Assembly (NCBI GenBank): GCA_026705105.1
Contig: JAPPBK010000200.1
Location: 1-10,086, forward strand
Direction: 5' to 3'
Length of the DNA stretch: 10,086 bases
Origin: Chloroflexota bacterium
GTDB lineage: Bacteria > Chloroflexota > Dehalococcoidia > Bin125
The notes beneath the pieces were generated by a model that was not told the origin of the DNA, did no database searches, and worked only from the letters and a program-made list of their open reading frames with translations. Below, piece after piece: positions 1 to 7,797 of this stretch. The translations under genes and the position numbers were made by a program. Position 1 is the first letter of the stretch; each line of letters starts with the position of its first letter.

Positions 1-94
1 GATTCGGTCATCTGTAGTCCGTTCTTCCCGATTGAGCGCTGCCACGAACGCTATGCGATGTCGGAAGTCTCGCTATGCGTTGCACAACATTTCC

Positions 95-123
95 TCGACA
101 TGACCGGGATTTGCCGTAAAGAT
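95..123 (+). promoter_or_regulatory. weak candidate sigma70-like promoter for the ABC operon
   Basis: TCGACA at 95-100 matches the -35 consensus at 5 of 6 positions. After a 17-nt spacer, AAAGAT at 118-123 matches the -10 at only 3 of 6. Transcription would start near 130 and leave a leader of about 100 nt before the ATG at 236. The -10 match is poor, so this is the best candidate by eye and not a firm call. Confidence 0.2.
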
Positions 124-224
124 GACGCGTCGCTGGCAGCAGGCGGGATAGGCTGATGCGGAGCCGCGACCATTCACTCGCGAGCGCCGATGTGTGTCCC
201 GCCGGGGACGGGTGCGGCACGATC

Positions 225-229
225 AGGAG
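225..229 (+). promoter_or_regulatory. Shine-Dalgarno site deciding the ATPase start
   Basis: AGGAG lies 6 nt before the ATG at 236. It selects that ATG over the in-frame GTG at 194, which has no comparable site and would add 14 low-complexity, arginine-rich residues. Confidence 0.75.
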
Positions 230-235
230 TCCCGT

Positions 236-1006
236 ATGACAACTCGCTCGATGGACCTGGAAGCCGAACCCGCACCGCAGAAGTCAGCCGCTGTGAGGGC
301 GTCGAGCGAACCGATCATCGCTGCCCGCGACGTACACAAGACGTACGCCGGCGCAGGGCAACCCGTACACGCGTTGCGCGGCGTGACGCTCGAGGTGGCC
401 AAGGGCGAGATGGTCACGATCATGGGACCGTCCGGCTGCGGCAAGACGACGCTGCTCAACTGTCTGTCCGGACTGGAGACCATCGATCAAGGCGAGATCT
501 ATGTCGAGGGACGCAGCATCCACGACATGCCCGACAGCGAGCGCACCGATCACCGCGCCCGGCGAATGGGCTTCATCTTCCAGTTCTACAACCTGTTGCC
601 GGTGCTCTCTTCGGTCGAAAACGTTGAGCTTCCGCTGCTGCTCGGCGGGGTCGGCCAGCGGGAATCGCGCGAGCGGTCCCTGCTCGCGCTGGACCAGGTC
701 GACCTGCGCGACTGGGCCAACCACCGCCCGGCGCAGCTCTCCGGCGGCCAGCGGCAGCGGGTGACGATCTCGCGCGCGCTGGTGAACGATCCGGCCATTG
801 TCTGGGGCGACGAACCGACCGGCGATCTCGACTCCACCAACGCCAATCAGATCATGGACCTGCTCGAGGACCTGAATCAGCGCAACCAGCAAACGTTCGT
901 CATTGTCACGCACGACGAGAACATCGGCCGCCGGGCGAACCGCACGATTCACATGCGCGACGGCATCATCGAGGGCGAGACGATTCATCGAGGTCTCGGC
1001 AGCTAG
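236..1006 (+). CDS. ABC transporter ATP-binding protein (MacB/LolD family)
   Basis: This 256-residue nucleotide-binding subunit powers the permease encoded just downstream by ATP hydrolysis on the inner face of the cytoplasmic membrane. All diagnostic motifs are visible: Walker A GPSGCGKT (64-71), Q-loop glutamine at 116 in FQFYNLLP, signature LSGGQRQRV (168-176), Walker B IVWGDEPTGDLDS (188-200) with catalytic Glu193, and the H-loop His226 in VTHD. The EPTGDLDS string and the QFYNLLP Q-loop are typical of the MacB/LolD/FtsE group that partners FtsX-type permeases. About 25 residues precede the first beta strand, a slightly long N-terminal tail. The start is the ATG with AGGAG 6 nt upstream; an in-frame GTG at 194 is less likely. 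The permease starts 52 bp after the stop, so the two are almost certainly co-transcribed. The substrate cannot be told from this subunit. Confidence 0.95.
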   Translation: MTTRSMDLEAEPAPQKSAAVRASSEPIIAARDVHKTYAGAGQPVHALRGVTLEVAKGEMVTIMGPSGCGKTTLLNCLSGLETIDQGEIYVEGRSIHDMPDSERTDHRARRMGFIFQFYNLLPVLSSVENVELPLLLGGVGQRESRERSLLALDQVDLRDWANHRPAQLSGGQRQRVTISRALVNDPAIVWGDEPTGDLDSTNANQIMDLLEDLNQRNQQTFVIVTHDENIGRRANRTIHMRDGIIEGETIHRGLGS

Positions 1007-1058
1007 CGGCATCGCGAGGGCCACGCTGGAGTATCTGCAGCGCTAGGGCATTGTCAGC

Positions 1059-4000
1059 ATGGAAGAACTCTTCGGCCTGCCCACGATCCGACTGATGTGG
1101 ATCGTCGTCGCCATCGCCGGCGTCGCTGCTGCGGTGGTCGCCTTTATCTTCTTCAAGCGGCCGATCCTGGTGCGCATGGGTCTGCGCAACATCCCGCGCC
1201 GACGCGCGCAGACCGTGCTCGTGACGATGGGCCTGACGCTGGCCACGATCATCGTGACCACGGCGTTTTCGACGGGCGACTCTCTCTCAACCAGCATCCG
1301 CGCGCTGGCGCTGGAAGGACTCGTGCGAATCGATCACTTGATTGAAGTGGAAGAGTATGCGCAGGCGGTTGAAGAGGGCGTCGGTGGCGTCCCCGAACAT
1401 GTGCTGGAGGATCTGCGGCGCCACGTTGCTGCCGAACCTGAGCTGTCCCCTTCAGTTGACGCCGTGTTTGGAGCGGCCATCGAGCCGGCGGTGGCAAGCA
1501 ATGACGAGGCAGGGCAGCTCGAGCCGCAGTTCAACGTTGTCGGTGTCGATGCGTCGGTCGTTGATCGTCTGGGCGCGGTGCTGGATGAAAGTGGCGAACC
1601 GCTGGAGCTGGGTCGGCTGGCGGTCGATCAGATCGTGATCAATGAACTGGCCGCACGCGAGTTGGCCGCAGAGGCGGGCGACACCATCGAGCTGACCGTG
1701 CGCAACCAACAACGCAGCTTCCGCGTCGCCGCTATAGCGCAAAACGCGACGCTCACCGGCGATGGAGAAAATGAGCGGATCGCCGGCGGTGTGTTGGGGA
1801 TTGACGTGTTTCGCGGGTTGTTTGCCGGCATTCACGAACCTGGCGTCTGGGATATCGGCGCGGTCGCCGCGACAGGCGGCATCGAGGGCGGCTTGCTCAC
1901 TTCAGAGATGCTGGATGCAGCGCTGCAGGAGTTCCTCGAGACGCAGCAGCAGCGCGATCCAGGACGTTACCTGATCACTGGGCTACCGCTCTACAGCACC
2001 GAGCCGGTCAAAGCCGATGCGCTGGAGTTCGCGGACCTGTTCGCAAGCCTCTTCACCACATTGTTCCTGTTCATGGGTTCGTTCTCCGTCGTAGCCGGGA
2101 TTCTGCTGGTCTTCCTGATCTTTGCCATGTTGGCCGAGGAGCGGAAACCGGAAATGGGTATCGCCCGCGCGGTCGGGATGCACCGTGGCCAGTTGATTCA
2201 GACCTTCATCGCCGAAGGCATGATCTACAACGTCGGCGCGGCGGCAGTTGGCGTCGTCCTGGGCATCTTGATTGCGCTGGGCATGATCGCGGTGCTCAAC
2301 AGCCTGGTCAGCAGCTTCGGCTTCAGCCTGAGCTGGTCGATCACGATCAAGAGCATCGTCATCTCCGCCGGTCTGGGGCTCGTGATCACCTTTGTCACGG
2401 TGGTGTTCTCCAGTTTCCGAGCCAGCCACTTGAACATCGTCGCCGCAATCCGCGATCTGCCCGATGAGCGATACGAAGAGCCGCTGCCCTGGACGCGCGC
2501 TCGGTTGCTGCGCAATGTCGCGGGTCTCTTCACCACGCCGCTGGGACTGCTATTGATACCGACCACGCTGGTCACGTTGCCGCTGTTTATGATCCCTGCG
2601 CTGCTGTTGGAGCGGAGCGGGCGTCGCGGGCTACGTTCGACTGCACCGCGGCTGATCCTGCCTGCCTGGCGACTGATGCAGTGGAATCCTCAATGGTGGG
2701 CGACGTTCATCGTCGGCGGGTACGCCATCATGCAGGCGGTTGGCCTGAATGACAACAACCTGTTCACGTACATGTTGGGCGTCTCGCTGATCCCGCTGGG
2801 GATCGTCATGGGACTGGTCAGGCTGCCGCGCCTACCATCGCGTCCGCTCTACACGCTTGGCGCGGCAGTGTTGCTTTTACTGTGGTTCATCCCCAACGGC
2901 TGGCACGAGGACTTCTGGAACACCACGTTGAACGGCGGTCCCGAACTCTTCGTACTCGCCGGCGCCATGCTGACCGCCGGAGGCACGCTGCTGCTCGTCT
3001 TCAACCTCGACCTGCTCGTCGGAGTGATCCGCCGAGTAGGCGGCGTCAGCGGCAAACTCGCTCCCATTGTGCAGACCGCGGCGGCTTACCCCGCGTCGAC
3101 GCGCTATCGCACCGGGCTGACCATCGCGATGATCGCGCTGATCACATTCGCTCTGGTCAACTTCACCACGATCAACGCGTCGTTCCAGGATGCGTTCACC
3201 ACCGACGATGCCCTGGGCGGCTACGAGGTGATCGTGATCGACACCGACGCGACGAACCTTGGGGATCTTCGTGAGGCGCTCGAGGCCGCCGGCGCGAATG
3301 ACGTGTTGGCTGAGATCGACGAGTCGGGCGCGATCGAAGTCGGACCAACGCAGGGCACACCGGTGCGAGCCATCGAGTGGGAGGAATGGGATTCCTTCGC
3401 CCAGACGCCGCTGCTGGACGGCAGCGGCGCGCCGATCATCAGCCGACCTATGTCGGATGTCATCGCTCCCGAGGATCGCGAGTACGCCATCGTCGGCGGC
3501 ATCGATGTCGGCTTCGTCAACGGACAACAGATCGGCTTCCTCGCTCGATCCCGCTTCTACGACTCGGACGAGGCAGTCTGGGCCGCGCTGGGCAGCGGCG
3601 CGCCCGTAGCCGTGGCAACCGCCGAGGCGCTGGGCGACGGGTTCTCCGGTTTCGGCGCCGGCAACGATCCTTGGTCAATGCCCGGCAACGTCACAGAAGA
3701 CTCCACCATCCTTCCGCGAACGACAATCGAGATTGGCGTTGGCGACGCTTCGGTGCAGGTGGAGTTGATTGCGGTAATCAGCTTGACCGTCGGCGCGGTG
3801 CGGCTGGCTGGCGACGACAGCGTCCTGCCCTCGCTGCTCGTGCCAGCCAACCAGGTCGTCCGAGCGATCAGCGACCCGCTCTACACGCGCCACTTCGTGT
3901 CGGTCGTAGACGGCGTCGATTCCATCGATGTGGCGCAGGGCATCGAGCGCACGCTGCGCGTGGAGACGGTTGATGTACAGGGAGAGCTGGAAGACCAGCA

Positions 4001-4412
4001 AGCCTTTCAGAGCGGCTTCCTTGCGCTCTTCCAGGCGTTCATCGGGATCGGACTTGTGGCGGGATTGGCGGCGCTGGGGGTGATTGCAGTTCGCGCGGTG
4101 GTCGAGCGTCGCCAGCAGATCGGCATGATGCGCGCGATCGGCTTCCATTCGCGCATGGTCGGGTTGGAATTGCTTCTGGAAATGGGTTTCATCGCCCTGC
4201 TGGGCCTGCTGCTGGGTACTGCGTTGGCGCTTGGCATGGCCTATCGCCTGTTTGCCGAGGGCACGTTCGGCGACGATGTGTCGATGGTTGTGCCAGTCGG
4301 CACGATCCTGCCGATCCTCTTTGGCGCGTTGGCCGCGTCGTTGGTCCTGACCTTCATTCCTGCCAGACAGGCCGCCCGCACGACGATTGCCGAGGCGTTG
4401 AGATATGAGTGA
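1059..4412 (+). CDS. ABC transporter permease with two MacB/FtsX units
   Basis: This 1117-residue integral membrane protein is the partner of the preceding ATPase. It contains two copies of the MacB-like architecture. Unit 1 has a membrane helix at about 49-70, a large extracytoplasmic domain (about 75-320), then an FtsX three-helix core (about 329-358, 385-412, 430-455). Unit 2 repeats this: helix about 683-703, extracytoplasmic domain about 710-980, FtsX core about 985-1012, 1035-1062 and 1078-1100. The two coupling segments are clear repeats (EERKPEMGIARAVGMH at 360-375; ERRQQIGMMRAIGFH at 1016-1030). The C-terminal EALRYE is a usual MacB-family ending. An additional helix (11-32) precedes unit 1, and about five hydrophobic segments (485-657) lie between the units, more than in simple double-unit permeases. 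Such type VII-like transporters move lipids, lipoproteins or peptides mechanically without classical import. The ATG at 1059 has only a weak upstream AGGGC. Its stop overlaps the next gene by 8 bp. Confidence 0.93.
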   Translation: MEELFGLPTIRLMWIVVAIAGVAAAVVAFIFFKRPILVRMGLRNIPRRRAQTVLVTMGLTLATIIVTTAFSTGDSLSTSIRALALEGLVRIDHLIEVEEYAQAVEEGVGGVPEHVLEDLRRHVAAEPELSPSVDAVFGAAIEPAVASNDEAGQLEPQFNVVGVDASVVDRLGAVLDESGEPLELGRLAVDQIVINELAARELAAEAGDTIELTVRNQQRSFRVAAIAQNATLTGDGENERIAGGVLGIDVFRGLFAGIHEPGVWDIGAVAATGGIEGGLLTSEMLDAALQEFLETQQQRDPGRYLITGLPLYSTEPVKADALEFADLFASLFTTLFLFMGSFSVVAGILLVFLIFAMLAEERKPEMGIARAVGMHRGQLIQTFIAEGMIYNVGAAAVGVVLGILIALGMIAVLNSLVSSFGFSLSWSITIKSIVISAGLGLVITFVTVVFSSFRASHLNIVAAIRDLPDERYEEPLPWTRARLLRNVAGLFTTPLGLLLIPTTLVTLPLFMIPALLLERSGRRGLRSTAPRLILPAWRLMQWNPQWWATFIVGGYAIMQAVGLNDNNLFTYMLGVSLIPLGIVMGLVRLPRLPSRPLYTLGAAVLLLLWFIPNGWHEDFWNTTLNGGPELFVLAGAMLTAGGTLLLVFNLDLLVGVIRRVGGVSGKLAPIVQTAAAYPASTRYRTGLTIAMIALITFALVNFTTINASFQDAFTTDDALGGYEVIVIDTDATNLGDLREALEAAGANDVLAEIDESGAIEVGPTQGTPVRAIEWEEWDSFAQTPLLDGSGAPIISRPMSDVIAPEDREYAIVGGIDVGFVNGQQIGFLARSRFYDSDEAVWAALGSGAPVAVATAEALGDGFSGFGAGNDPWSMPGNVTEDSTILPRTTIEIGVGDASVQVELIAVISLTVGAVRLAGDDSVLPSLLVPANQVVRAISDPLYTRHFVSVVDGVDSIDVAQGIERTLRVETVDVQGELEDQQAFQSGFLALFQAFIGIGLVAGLAALGVIAVRAVVERRQQIGMMRAIGFHSRMVGLELLLEMGFIALLGLLLGTALALGMAYRLFAEGTFGDDVSMVVPVGTILPILFGALAASLVLTFIPARQAARTTIAEALRYE

Positions 4413-5241
4413 CGACACCGACCCGACGACGCTGCTGCGCGAACTCGCCTTTGGATACGACCGCGATCTGTCGTTCGATGCGCAGACCGCGCCGGCCGGC
4501 GAGCGCGGCGGGATCTCAGTAGAGCGGTTCGAGATCACGTCGCGCTACGGCGAGCGAGTCAGCGGACTGCTGGTTCAGTCGGTCGAGGTTGAAGGACCCC
4601 GCCCGCTGGTCCTGGTCGGGCATCCCGGCACGTTGGACAAGTCGAGCGACTATGTGCTCTGGCCGGCGGAACAGTGGGTTCAGCGAGGCGCGATCTGCGC
4701 CACCATCGACCAGGCCGGGCACGGCGAACGCGCCAGGCGGCCGGTGACGATGGAGGACTTCCAGCGTTGGCCGATGCGACGGCTCGATCAGTCGCTGCAG
4801 ACCGTCGTCGACTGGATGCGCACGCTGGACTATCTCTCCGAGCGTCCCGAGGTGGACGAGTCGAGAGTCGGATTCGTCGGATTCTCGATGGGCGGCATGA
4901 GAGGCGCGCCGTTCGTGGGTCTCGACGACCGTATCAAGGCCGCCTCCTTCTGCATCTCCGGCGCAAGCACGCTGTCCGGTCGCGGCGGCGCGGCGGGCGA
5001 GCTTGCCGACCAACTCACTGATCCCGGCGTCTACGCGCCGATGATGGCGGGCCGCGCCATCCAGGTCGTGGCCGGTGAGCACGATGACTTGATCACACCC
5101 GAGGCGACGCAGCGCTTCTACGACCTGCTCTCCGAGCCAAGAGAGCTGGTCTGGCTTCCGTGCGGTCACTGGGACTTCATGCCCCAGGGCATCCAGCCGG
5201 TCGGGCCGTTCCTTGAGCGGGAGCTTGGCTTCGGCGACTAG
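4405..5241 (+). CDS. alpha/beta hydrolase (dienelactone hydrolase/esterase-like)
   Basis: This 278-residue enzyme has an intact alpha/beta-hydrolase catalytic set. The nucleophile elbow GFSMGG (159-164) carries Ser161. The acid is probably Asp227 in GEHDDLITP (Asp228 is the alternative), and the base is His255 in LPCGHWDF. The oxyanion-loop region is VGHPGTLDK (71-79). There is no signal peptide or membrane helix, so it should be cytoplasmic. Its ATG lies inside the last codons of the permease gene (8-bp overlap, different frame) with GAGG 9 nt upstream, which indicates translational coupling to the transporter. An esterase or peptidase-like hydrolase tied to an exporter might process or detoxify the transported compound, but the substrate cannot be read from the sequence. 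The stop TAG interlocks with the stop of the convergent CoA-transferase gene. General fold assignment is firm; exact family is not. Confidence 0.88.
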   Translation: MSDDTDPTTLLRELAFGYDRDLSFDAQTAPAGERGGISVERFEITSRYGERVSGLLVQSVEVEGPRPLVLVGHPGTLDKSSDYVLWPAEQWVQRGAICATIDQAGHGERARRPVTMEDFQRWPMRRLDQSLQTVVDWMRTLDYLSERPEVDESRVGFVGFSMGGMRGAPFVGLDDRIKAASFCISGASTLSGRGGAAGELADQLTDPGVYAPMMAGRAIQVVAGEHDDLITPEATQRFYDLLSEPRELVWLPCGHWDFMPQGIQPVGPFLERELGFGD

Positions 5242-6482
5242 CCCAGCACGCCCGACGCGGTCAGCTCCGCCACTTCCTCCGCCGTGTAGCCGAGCACGTC
5301 TGTGGCAACCTCAAACGTGTCTTCGCCGAACAGCGGCGCCGGCGAGGCGAGGTAGCCCGGCGTGCCATGCAGCTTGACGATCGGGCCGTCGTAGAGCGAG
5401 ATGCCCGTCTCGGGGTGATCGAGGTAGGCGTAGAAGCCGCGCTCGGCGAGATGATCGTCGTGCTCGCACATGTCCTCGGCGTCCTGGACCAGCGCAGCCG
5501 GGACTCCGACCGATTGCAGGTGGATCGCGAGCGAGGCGGCGTCGAACGACGCCGTCCAGGCGGAGATCGCCTGGTTCAGTTCGTCCTCGTGTCGCCGCCT
5601 GCCGAGCAGCGTCGCGAAGCGGTCGTGGGATGCGAACGATGAGCCTTCCGCGACCGCGCAGAGCGACTCCCACTCGGCGTCGTCGCGGACGGCAATCGCG
5701 ATCCAGCGCTCGCGGCCCGACGGATCGTCGGCGCTGCGGTAGATGCCGTGGGGAGACATCCAGCTGGACTGGTTGCCCTTGCGATCCTGGTTGACGCCGT
5801 TGACCGTGTAATCCATCAGCGCCGGACCCATCGTCGCCGCGACCGACTCGATCTGGGCCAGTTCGATCCGCTGACCCTGGCCGGTGCGCCGCCGATGCCG
5901 CAGCGCGGCCAGGATGGCGATCACGGTATGCCCGGGATTGATCGCGTAGTCCGGATAGTTGGTGCCCACGCCGACGGGCCGCCGCTCGGGATCGCCGGAG
6001 AGGTGCGAGATGCCGGTCGTCGGCGTCAACACCGCGCCGAAACCGAGGAAGTCGCGGTGCGGCCCCCAGAGCCCTTGCATCGGCTGGTAAGCCGCGATGA
6101 TGTCGGGCTTGACCTCGCAGAGTTCCTCGTAGGTCAGGCCCCAGCGCTCGAAGATCCGCGGCGTCAGGTTGGAGAGGAAGATGTCGGACCGCTCGATCAG
6201 CCGCAGCGCGACGTCGCGCGAGCCTTCGGCCGACATGTTGAGCAGGAACGAACGCTTGTCGGCGTTGAAGTTGTTGAAGTAGGCGCAGACGTTGTAGCCC
6301 GACTTGCCCGGCTTCTGCGGTTGACCCAGGCGCAGGCCGTCGACCCGCGCTTCCGACTCGATCCGGATCACCTCTGCGCCGAAGTCGGCCAATGTGCGCC
6401 CGGCGATCGGCCCCGCGCCGAACCAGGAGAAGTCGGCCACGCGGATGCCGTCAAGCGGGCGGGTCCCGTTGGATGACGTCAT
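5238..6482 (-). CDS. family III CoA-transferase (CaiB/BaiF), catalytic-type subunit
   Basis: This 414-residue cytoplasmic enzyme belongs to the CaiB/BaiF (family III) CoA-transferases, which move CoA between carboxylic acids through an aspartyl-CoA anhydride. Seen in the sequence: N-terminal PLDGIRVADFSWFGAGP (9-25), LADFGAEVIRIES (31-43), the NADKRS segment (73-78), and GQGQRIELAQIES (201-213). The acid that corresponds to catalytic Asp169 of E. coli CaiB is present as Asp178 in NYPDYAINPG (175-184). The C-terminal FGEDTFEVATDVLGYTAEEVAEL is typical of the family. The reading frame is open further upstream to 6689, but the ATG at 6482 fits the family's N-terminus and overlaps the stop of the upstream paralogue in an ATGA, with GGAG about 15 nt before it. 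The substrate is unknown. It is the second gene of its operon and ends convergently with the hydrolase gene. Confidence 0.93.
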   Translation of the reverse strand: MTSSNGTRPLDGIRVADFSWFGAGPIAGRTLADFGAEVIRIESEARVDGLRLGQPQKPGKSGYNVCAYFNNFNADKRSFLLNMSAEGSRDVALRLIERSDIFLSNLTPRIFERWGLTYEELCEVKPDIIAAYQPMQGLWGPHRDFLGFGAVLTPTTGISHLSGDPERRPVGVGTNYPDYAINPGHTVIAILAALRHRRRTGQGQRIELAQIESVAATMGPALMDYTVNGVNQDRKGNQSSWMSPHGIYRSADDPSGRERWIAIAVRDDAEWESLCAVAEGSSFASHDRFATLLGRRRHEDELNQAISAWTASFDAASLAIHLQSVGVPAALVQDAEDMCEHDDHLAERGFYAYLDHPETGISLYDGPIVKLHGTPGYLASPAPLFGEDTFEVATDVLGYTAEEVAELTASGVLG

Positions 6483-7762
6483 ATCGCGCCCTCTCCGGCG
6501 AATGCGATCAGGTCCTCGGCGGGGATACCGACCTCGTCGACCCATACTTCCTGGTTGTGTTCGCCAATCTGGGGCGCCGGCCGGCGAATGCTGGTCGGCG
6601 TGTCGGAGAGTCGGTACGGCGGTCCCGGCATTCGGACCTGGGCGTCGTCGCTGCCCAGCCTGGTCGGCTGATCGAACTCCAGCCACCATTCGCGGGTGTT
6701 GAGATGCTCGTCATCGCCGATGTCGGCCGGCGACGCGACCATGCCGATCAGCAGCCGGCGGGCCTGTCCCTGTTCGTAAACCTCCAGCGACGCCTTGGAG
6801 GCGTAGAACGCGGTCAGCACTTCCTGCGCGCGCGACATGACCGGTCCGAGATCGTCCAGCGTCGAGCCCAATGCCAGATCGCGCATGTTGAACGACGCGA
6901 ACGTCTCGGCGTACTCCGGCTCGGTCAGTTCTTCCGCCCGTCCCTCGTCGTCCATCCAGCGGATTAACTCGCTCCAGGGCGCGCCGAAGCCGGGAATGCC
7001 GACGGCCGAGTAGATGTAGCCGTCCTGCGTCTGATAGGTGCCGATGCCCGGCATCCGGTGTTGCTCACCCATCCGCTCCCGCGACGTGTGCTGGAAGTCC
7101 CACTGCAGGTGCGCGGTCTCCTGGCAGATCGAGAGCGCCTCCTGCATCGACGTCTCGACGCGTTGTCCCTCGCCGGTCGTCTCAGCCTGGAGCAGCGCGA
7201 GCAGCGCCCCCTGCGCAGCCGAGATGCCGCCGACGATGTACGCCTGGTTGCCGGCGATTCGCATCGGAGAGCCGTCCGGATAACCGGCCAGCGTGGCAAT
7301 GCCCGAGGCCGCCTGGGCAATCAAGTCGGTGACCTGCCAGCCGGCGCGTGGTCCGTCGAGGCCGAATCCCGTGATCGAGACCCAGACGAGCGCGGGTTGG
7401 GCGTCCATGTAGGCCTCGGGATCGACGCCGTGCTCGGCCAGTTCGGCGCGCTCGGCGGCGGTCCAGGACTCAACCACGATGTCGGCCGTCTTGACCAGCT
7501 CCCCGAACAGCCAGCGGCCGTCGTACTGGCCCAAATCGGCGGTCACCGAGCGCTTGTTGGCGTTGAAGTACCAGAAGCGCAGCGACGTCTCGCGCCCCGG
7601 CGTGCCGTTCCAGTAGGGCGCCCGCCCCCGCGAAGGGTCGCCGCCGACCGGCTCGACCTTGATCACGTCGGCGCCGAGATCGGCGAGGAGCTTGCCGCAG
7701 TACCAGCCCATCTCGGAGGTGAGGTCGAGAATCAGGACGCCGTCGAGTGCTCCTGGTGCCAT
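6479..7762 (-). CDS. family III CoA-transferase paralogue lacking the catalytic Asp
   Basis: This 427-residue protein is a second CaiB/BaiF family member. It has GALDGVLILDL (4-14), LLADLGADVIKVEPVGGDPSR (25-45), FNANKRSVTADL (66-77), GFGLDGPRAG (132-141) and GEGQRVETSMQEAL (197-210), so the fold is complete. At the position of the catalytic aspartate (family pattern roughly A-D-x-x-x-G), it reads NQAYIVGG (172-179), with Tyr175 where Asp is expected. By hand alignment no Asp or Glu lies within several residues. It is therefore probably not an active transferase by itself and may serve as the partner subunit of the downstream gene, with which it shares an ATGA overlap. The ATG at 7762 has no Shine-Dalgarno sequence, but a TAGGCT box lies 7 nt upstream, compatible with leaderless translation. 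It diverges from the toxin-antitoxin genes. Confidence 0.9.
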   Translation of the reverse strand: MAPGALDGVLILDLTSEMGWYCGKLLADLGADVIKVEPVGGDPSRGRAPYWNGTPGRETSLRFWYFNANKRSVTADLGQYDGRWLFGELVKTADIVVESWTAAERAELAEHGVDPEAYMDAQPALVWVSITGFGLDGPRAGWQVTDLIAQAASGIATLAGYPDGSPMRIAGNQAYIVGGISAAQGALLALLQAETTGEGQRVETSMQEALSICQETAHLQWDFQHTSRERMGEQHRMPGIGTYQTQDGYIYSAVGIPGFGAPWSELIRWMDDEGRAEELTEPEYAETFASFNMRDLALGSTLDDLGPVMSRAQEVLTAFYASKASLEVYEQGQARRLLIGMVASPADIGDDEHLNTREWWLEFDQPTRLGSDDAQVRMPGPPYRLSDTPTSIRRPAPQIGEHNQEVWVDEVGIPAEDLIAFAGEGAI

Positions 7763-7766
7763 GCGA

Positions 7767-7777
7767 GATAGCCTATC
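7767..7777. promoter_or_regulatory. candidate operator palindrome between divergent operons
   Basis: GATAG-C-CTATC is a perfect 5+1+5 palindrome within the 35-bp gap between the CoA-transferase start (7762, - strand) and the antitoxin start (7798, + strand). Toxin-antitoxin modules usually repress themselves through such sites near the start. It overlaps a TATCGT box on the + strand (7774-7779) and a TAGGCT box on the - strand (7770-7775). A single half-site pair of this length may occur by chance. Confidence 0.35.
7770..7775 (-). promoter_or_regulatory. candidate -10 box for leaderless CoA-transferase mRNA
   Basis: TAGGCT (TAnnnT pattern) sits 7 nt before the ATG at 7762 on the - strand, placing transcription start at or near the start codon. 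There is no recognisable -35 at 16-18 nt upstream and no Shine-Dalgarno sequence. The call rests on spacing and the missing ribosome site only. Confidence 0.3.
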
Positions 7778-7785
7778 GTGACCTC

Positions 7786-7792
7786 AGGAGAG
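7786..7792 (+). promoter_or_regulatory. Shine-Dalgarno site deciding the antitoxin start
   Basis: AGGAGAG ends 5 nt before the ATG at 7798 and selects it over the longer in-frame GTG at 7747, which lies inside the divergent gene. A later in-frame ATG at 7846 lacks such a site. Confidence 0.7.
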
Positions 7793-7797
7793 ACCCG

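Larger units (their letters stand above)
1..235. other. leader region without a convincing gene
   Basis: This stretch precedes the ABC transporter operon. Reading frame 1 on the + strand is open from the window edge to a TGA at 154-156. It gives 51 residues containing four cysteines (first residues DSVICSPFFPIERC) that I do not recognise. It could be the tail of an upstream gene, but third-position GC is only moderate, so chance is equally likely. A 71-codon antisense frame at 8-220 has no family features. The remaining 80 bp carry the Shine-Dalgarno sequence of the ATPase gene. Confidence 0.4.

Noticed and set aside
190..627. 145-codon + frame overlapping the ABC ATPase gene
   Set aside because: It is Arg/His-rich and is a frame shadow of the ATPase, whose motifs are complete in the other frame.
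284..1024. 246-codon antisense frame over the ATPase gene
   Set aside because: High-GC antisense shadow with no family pattern; the sense gene is certain.
3675..4538. 287-codon antisense frame over the end of the permease and start of the hydrolase
   Set aside because: It is rich in Arg, Gln, His and Asp with no motifs, and both sense genes are well supported.
5748..6476. 242-codon + frame opposite the CoA-transferase gene
   Set aside because: Mirror frame of a clear CaiB/BaiF gene; no recognisable domain.
6483..6689. N-terminal extension of the downstream CoA-transferase
   Set aside because: The extra 69 residues are an Arg/Pro-rich shadow of the upstream gene; the ATGA overlap start at 6482 fits the family.
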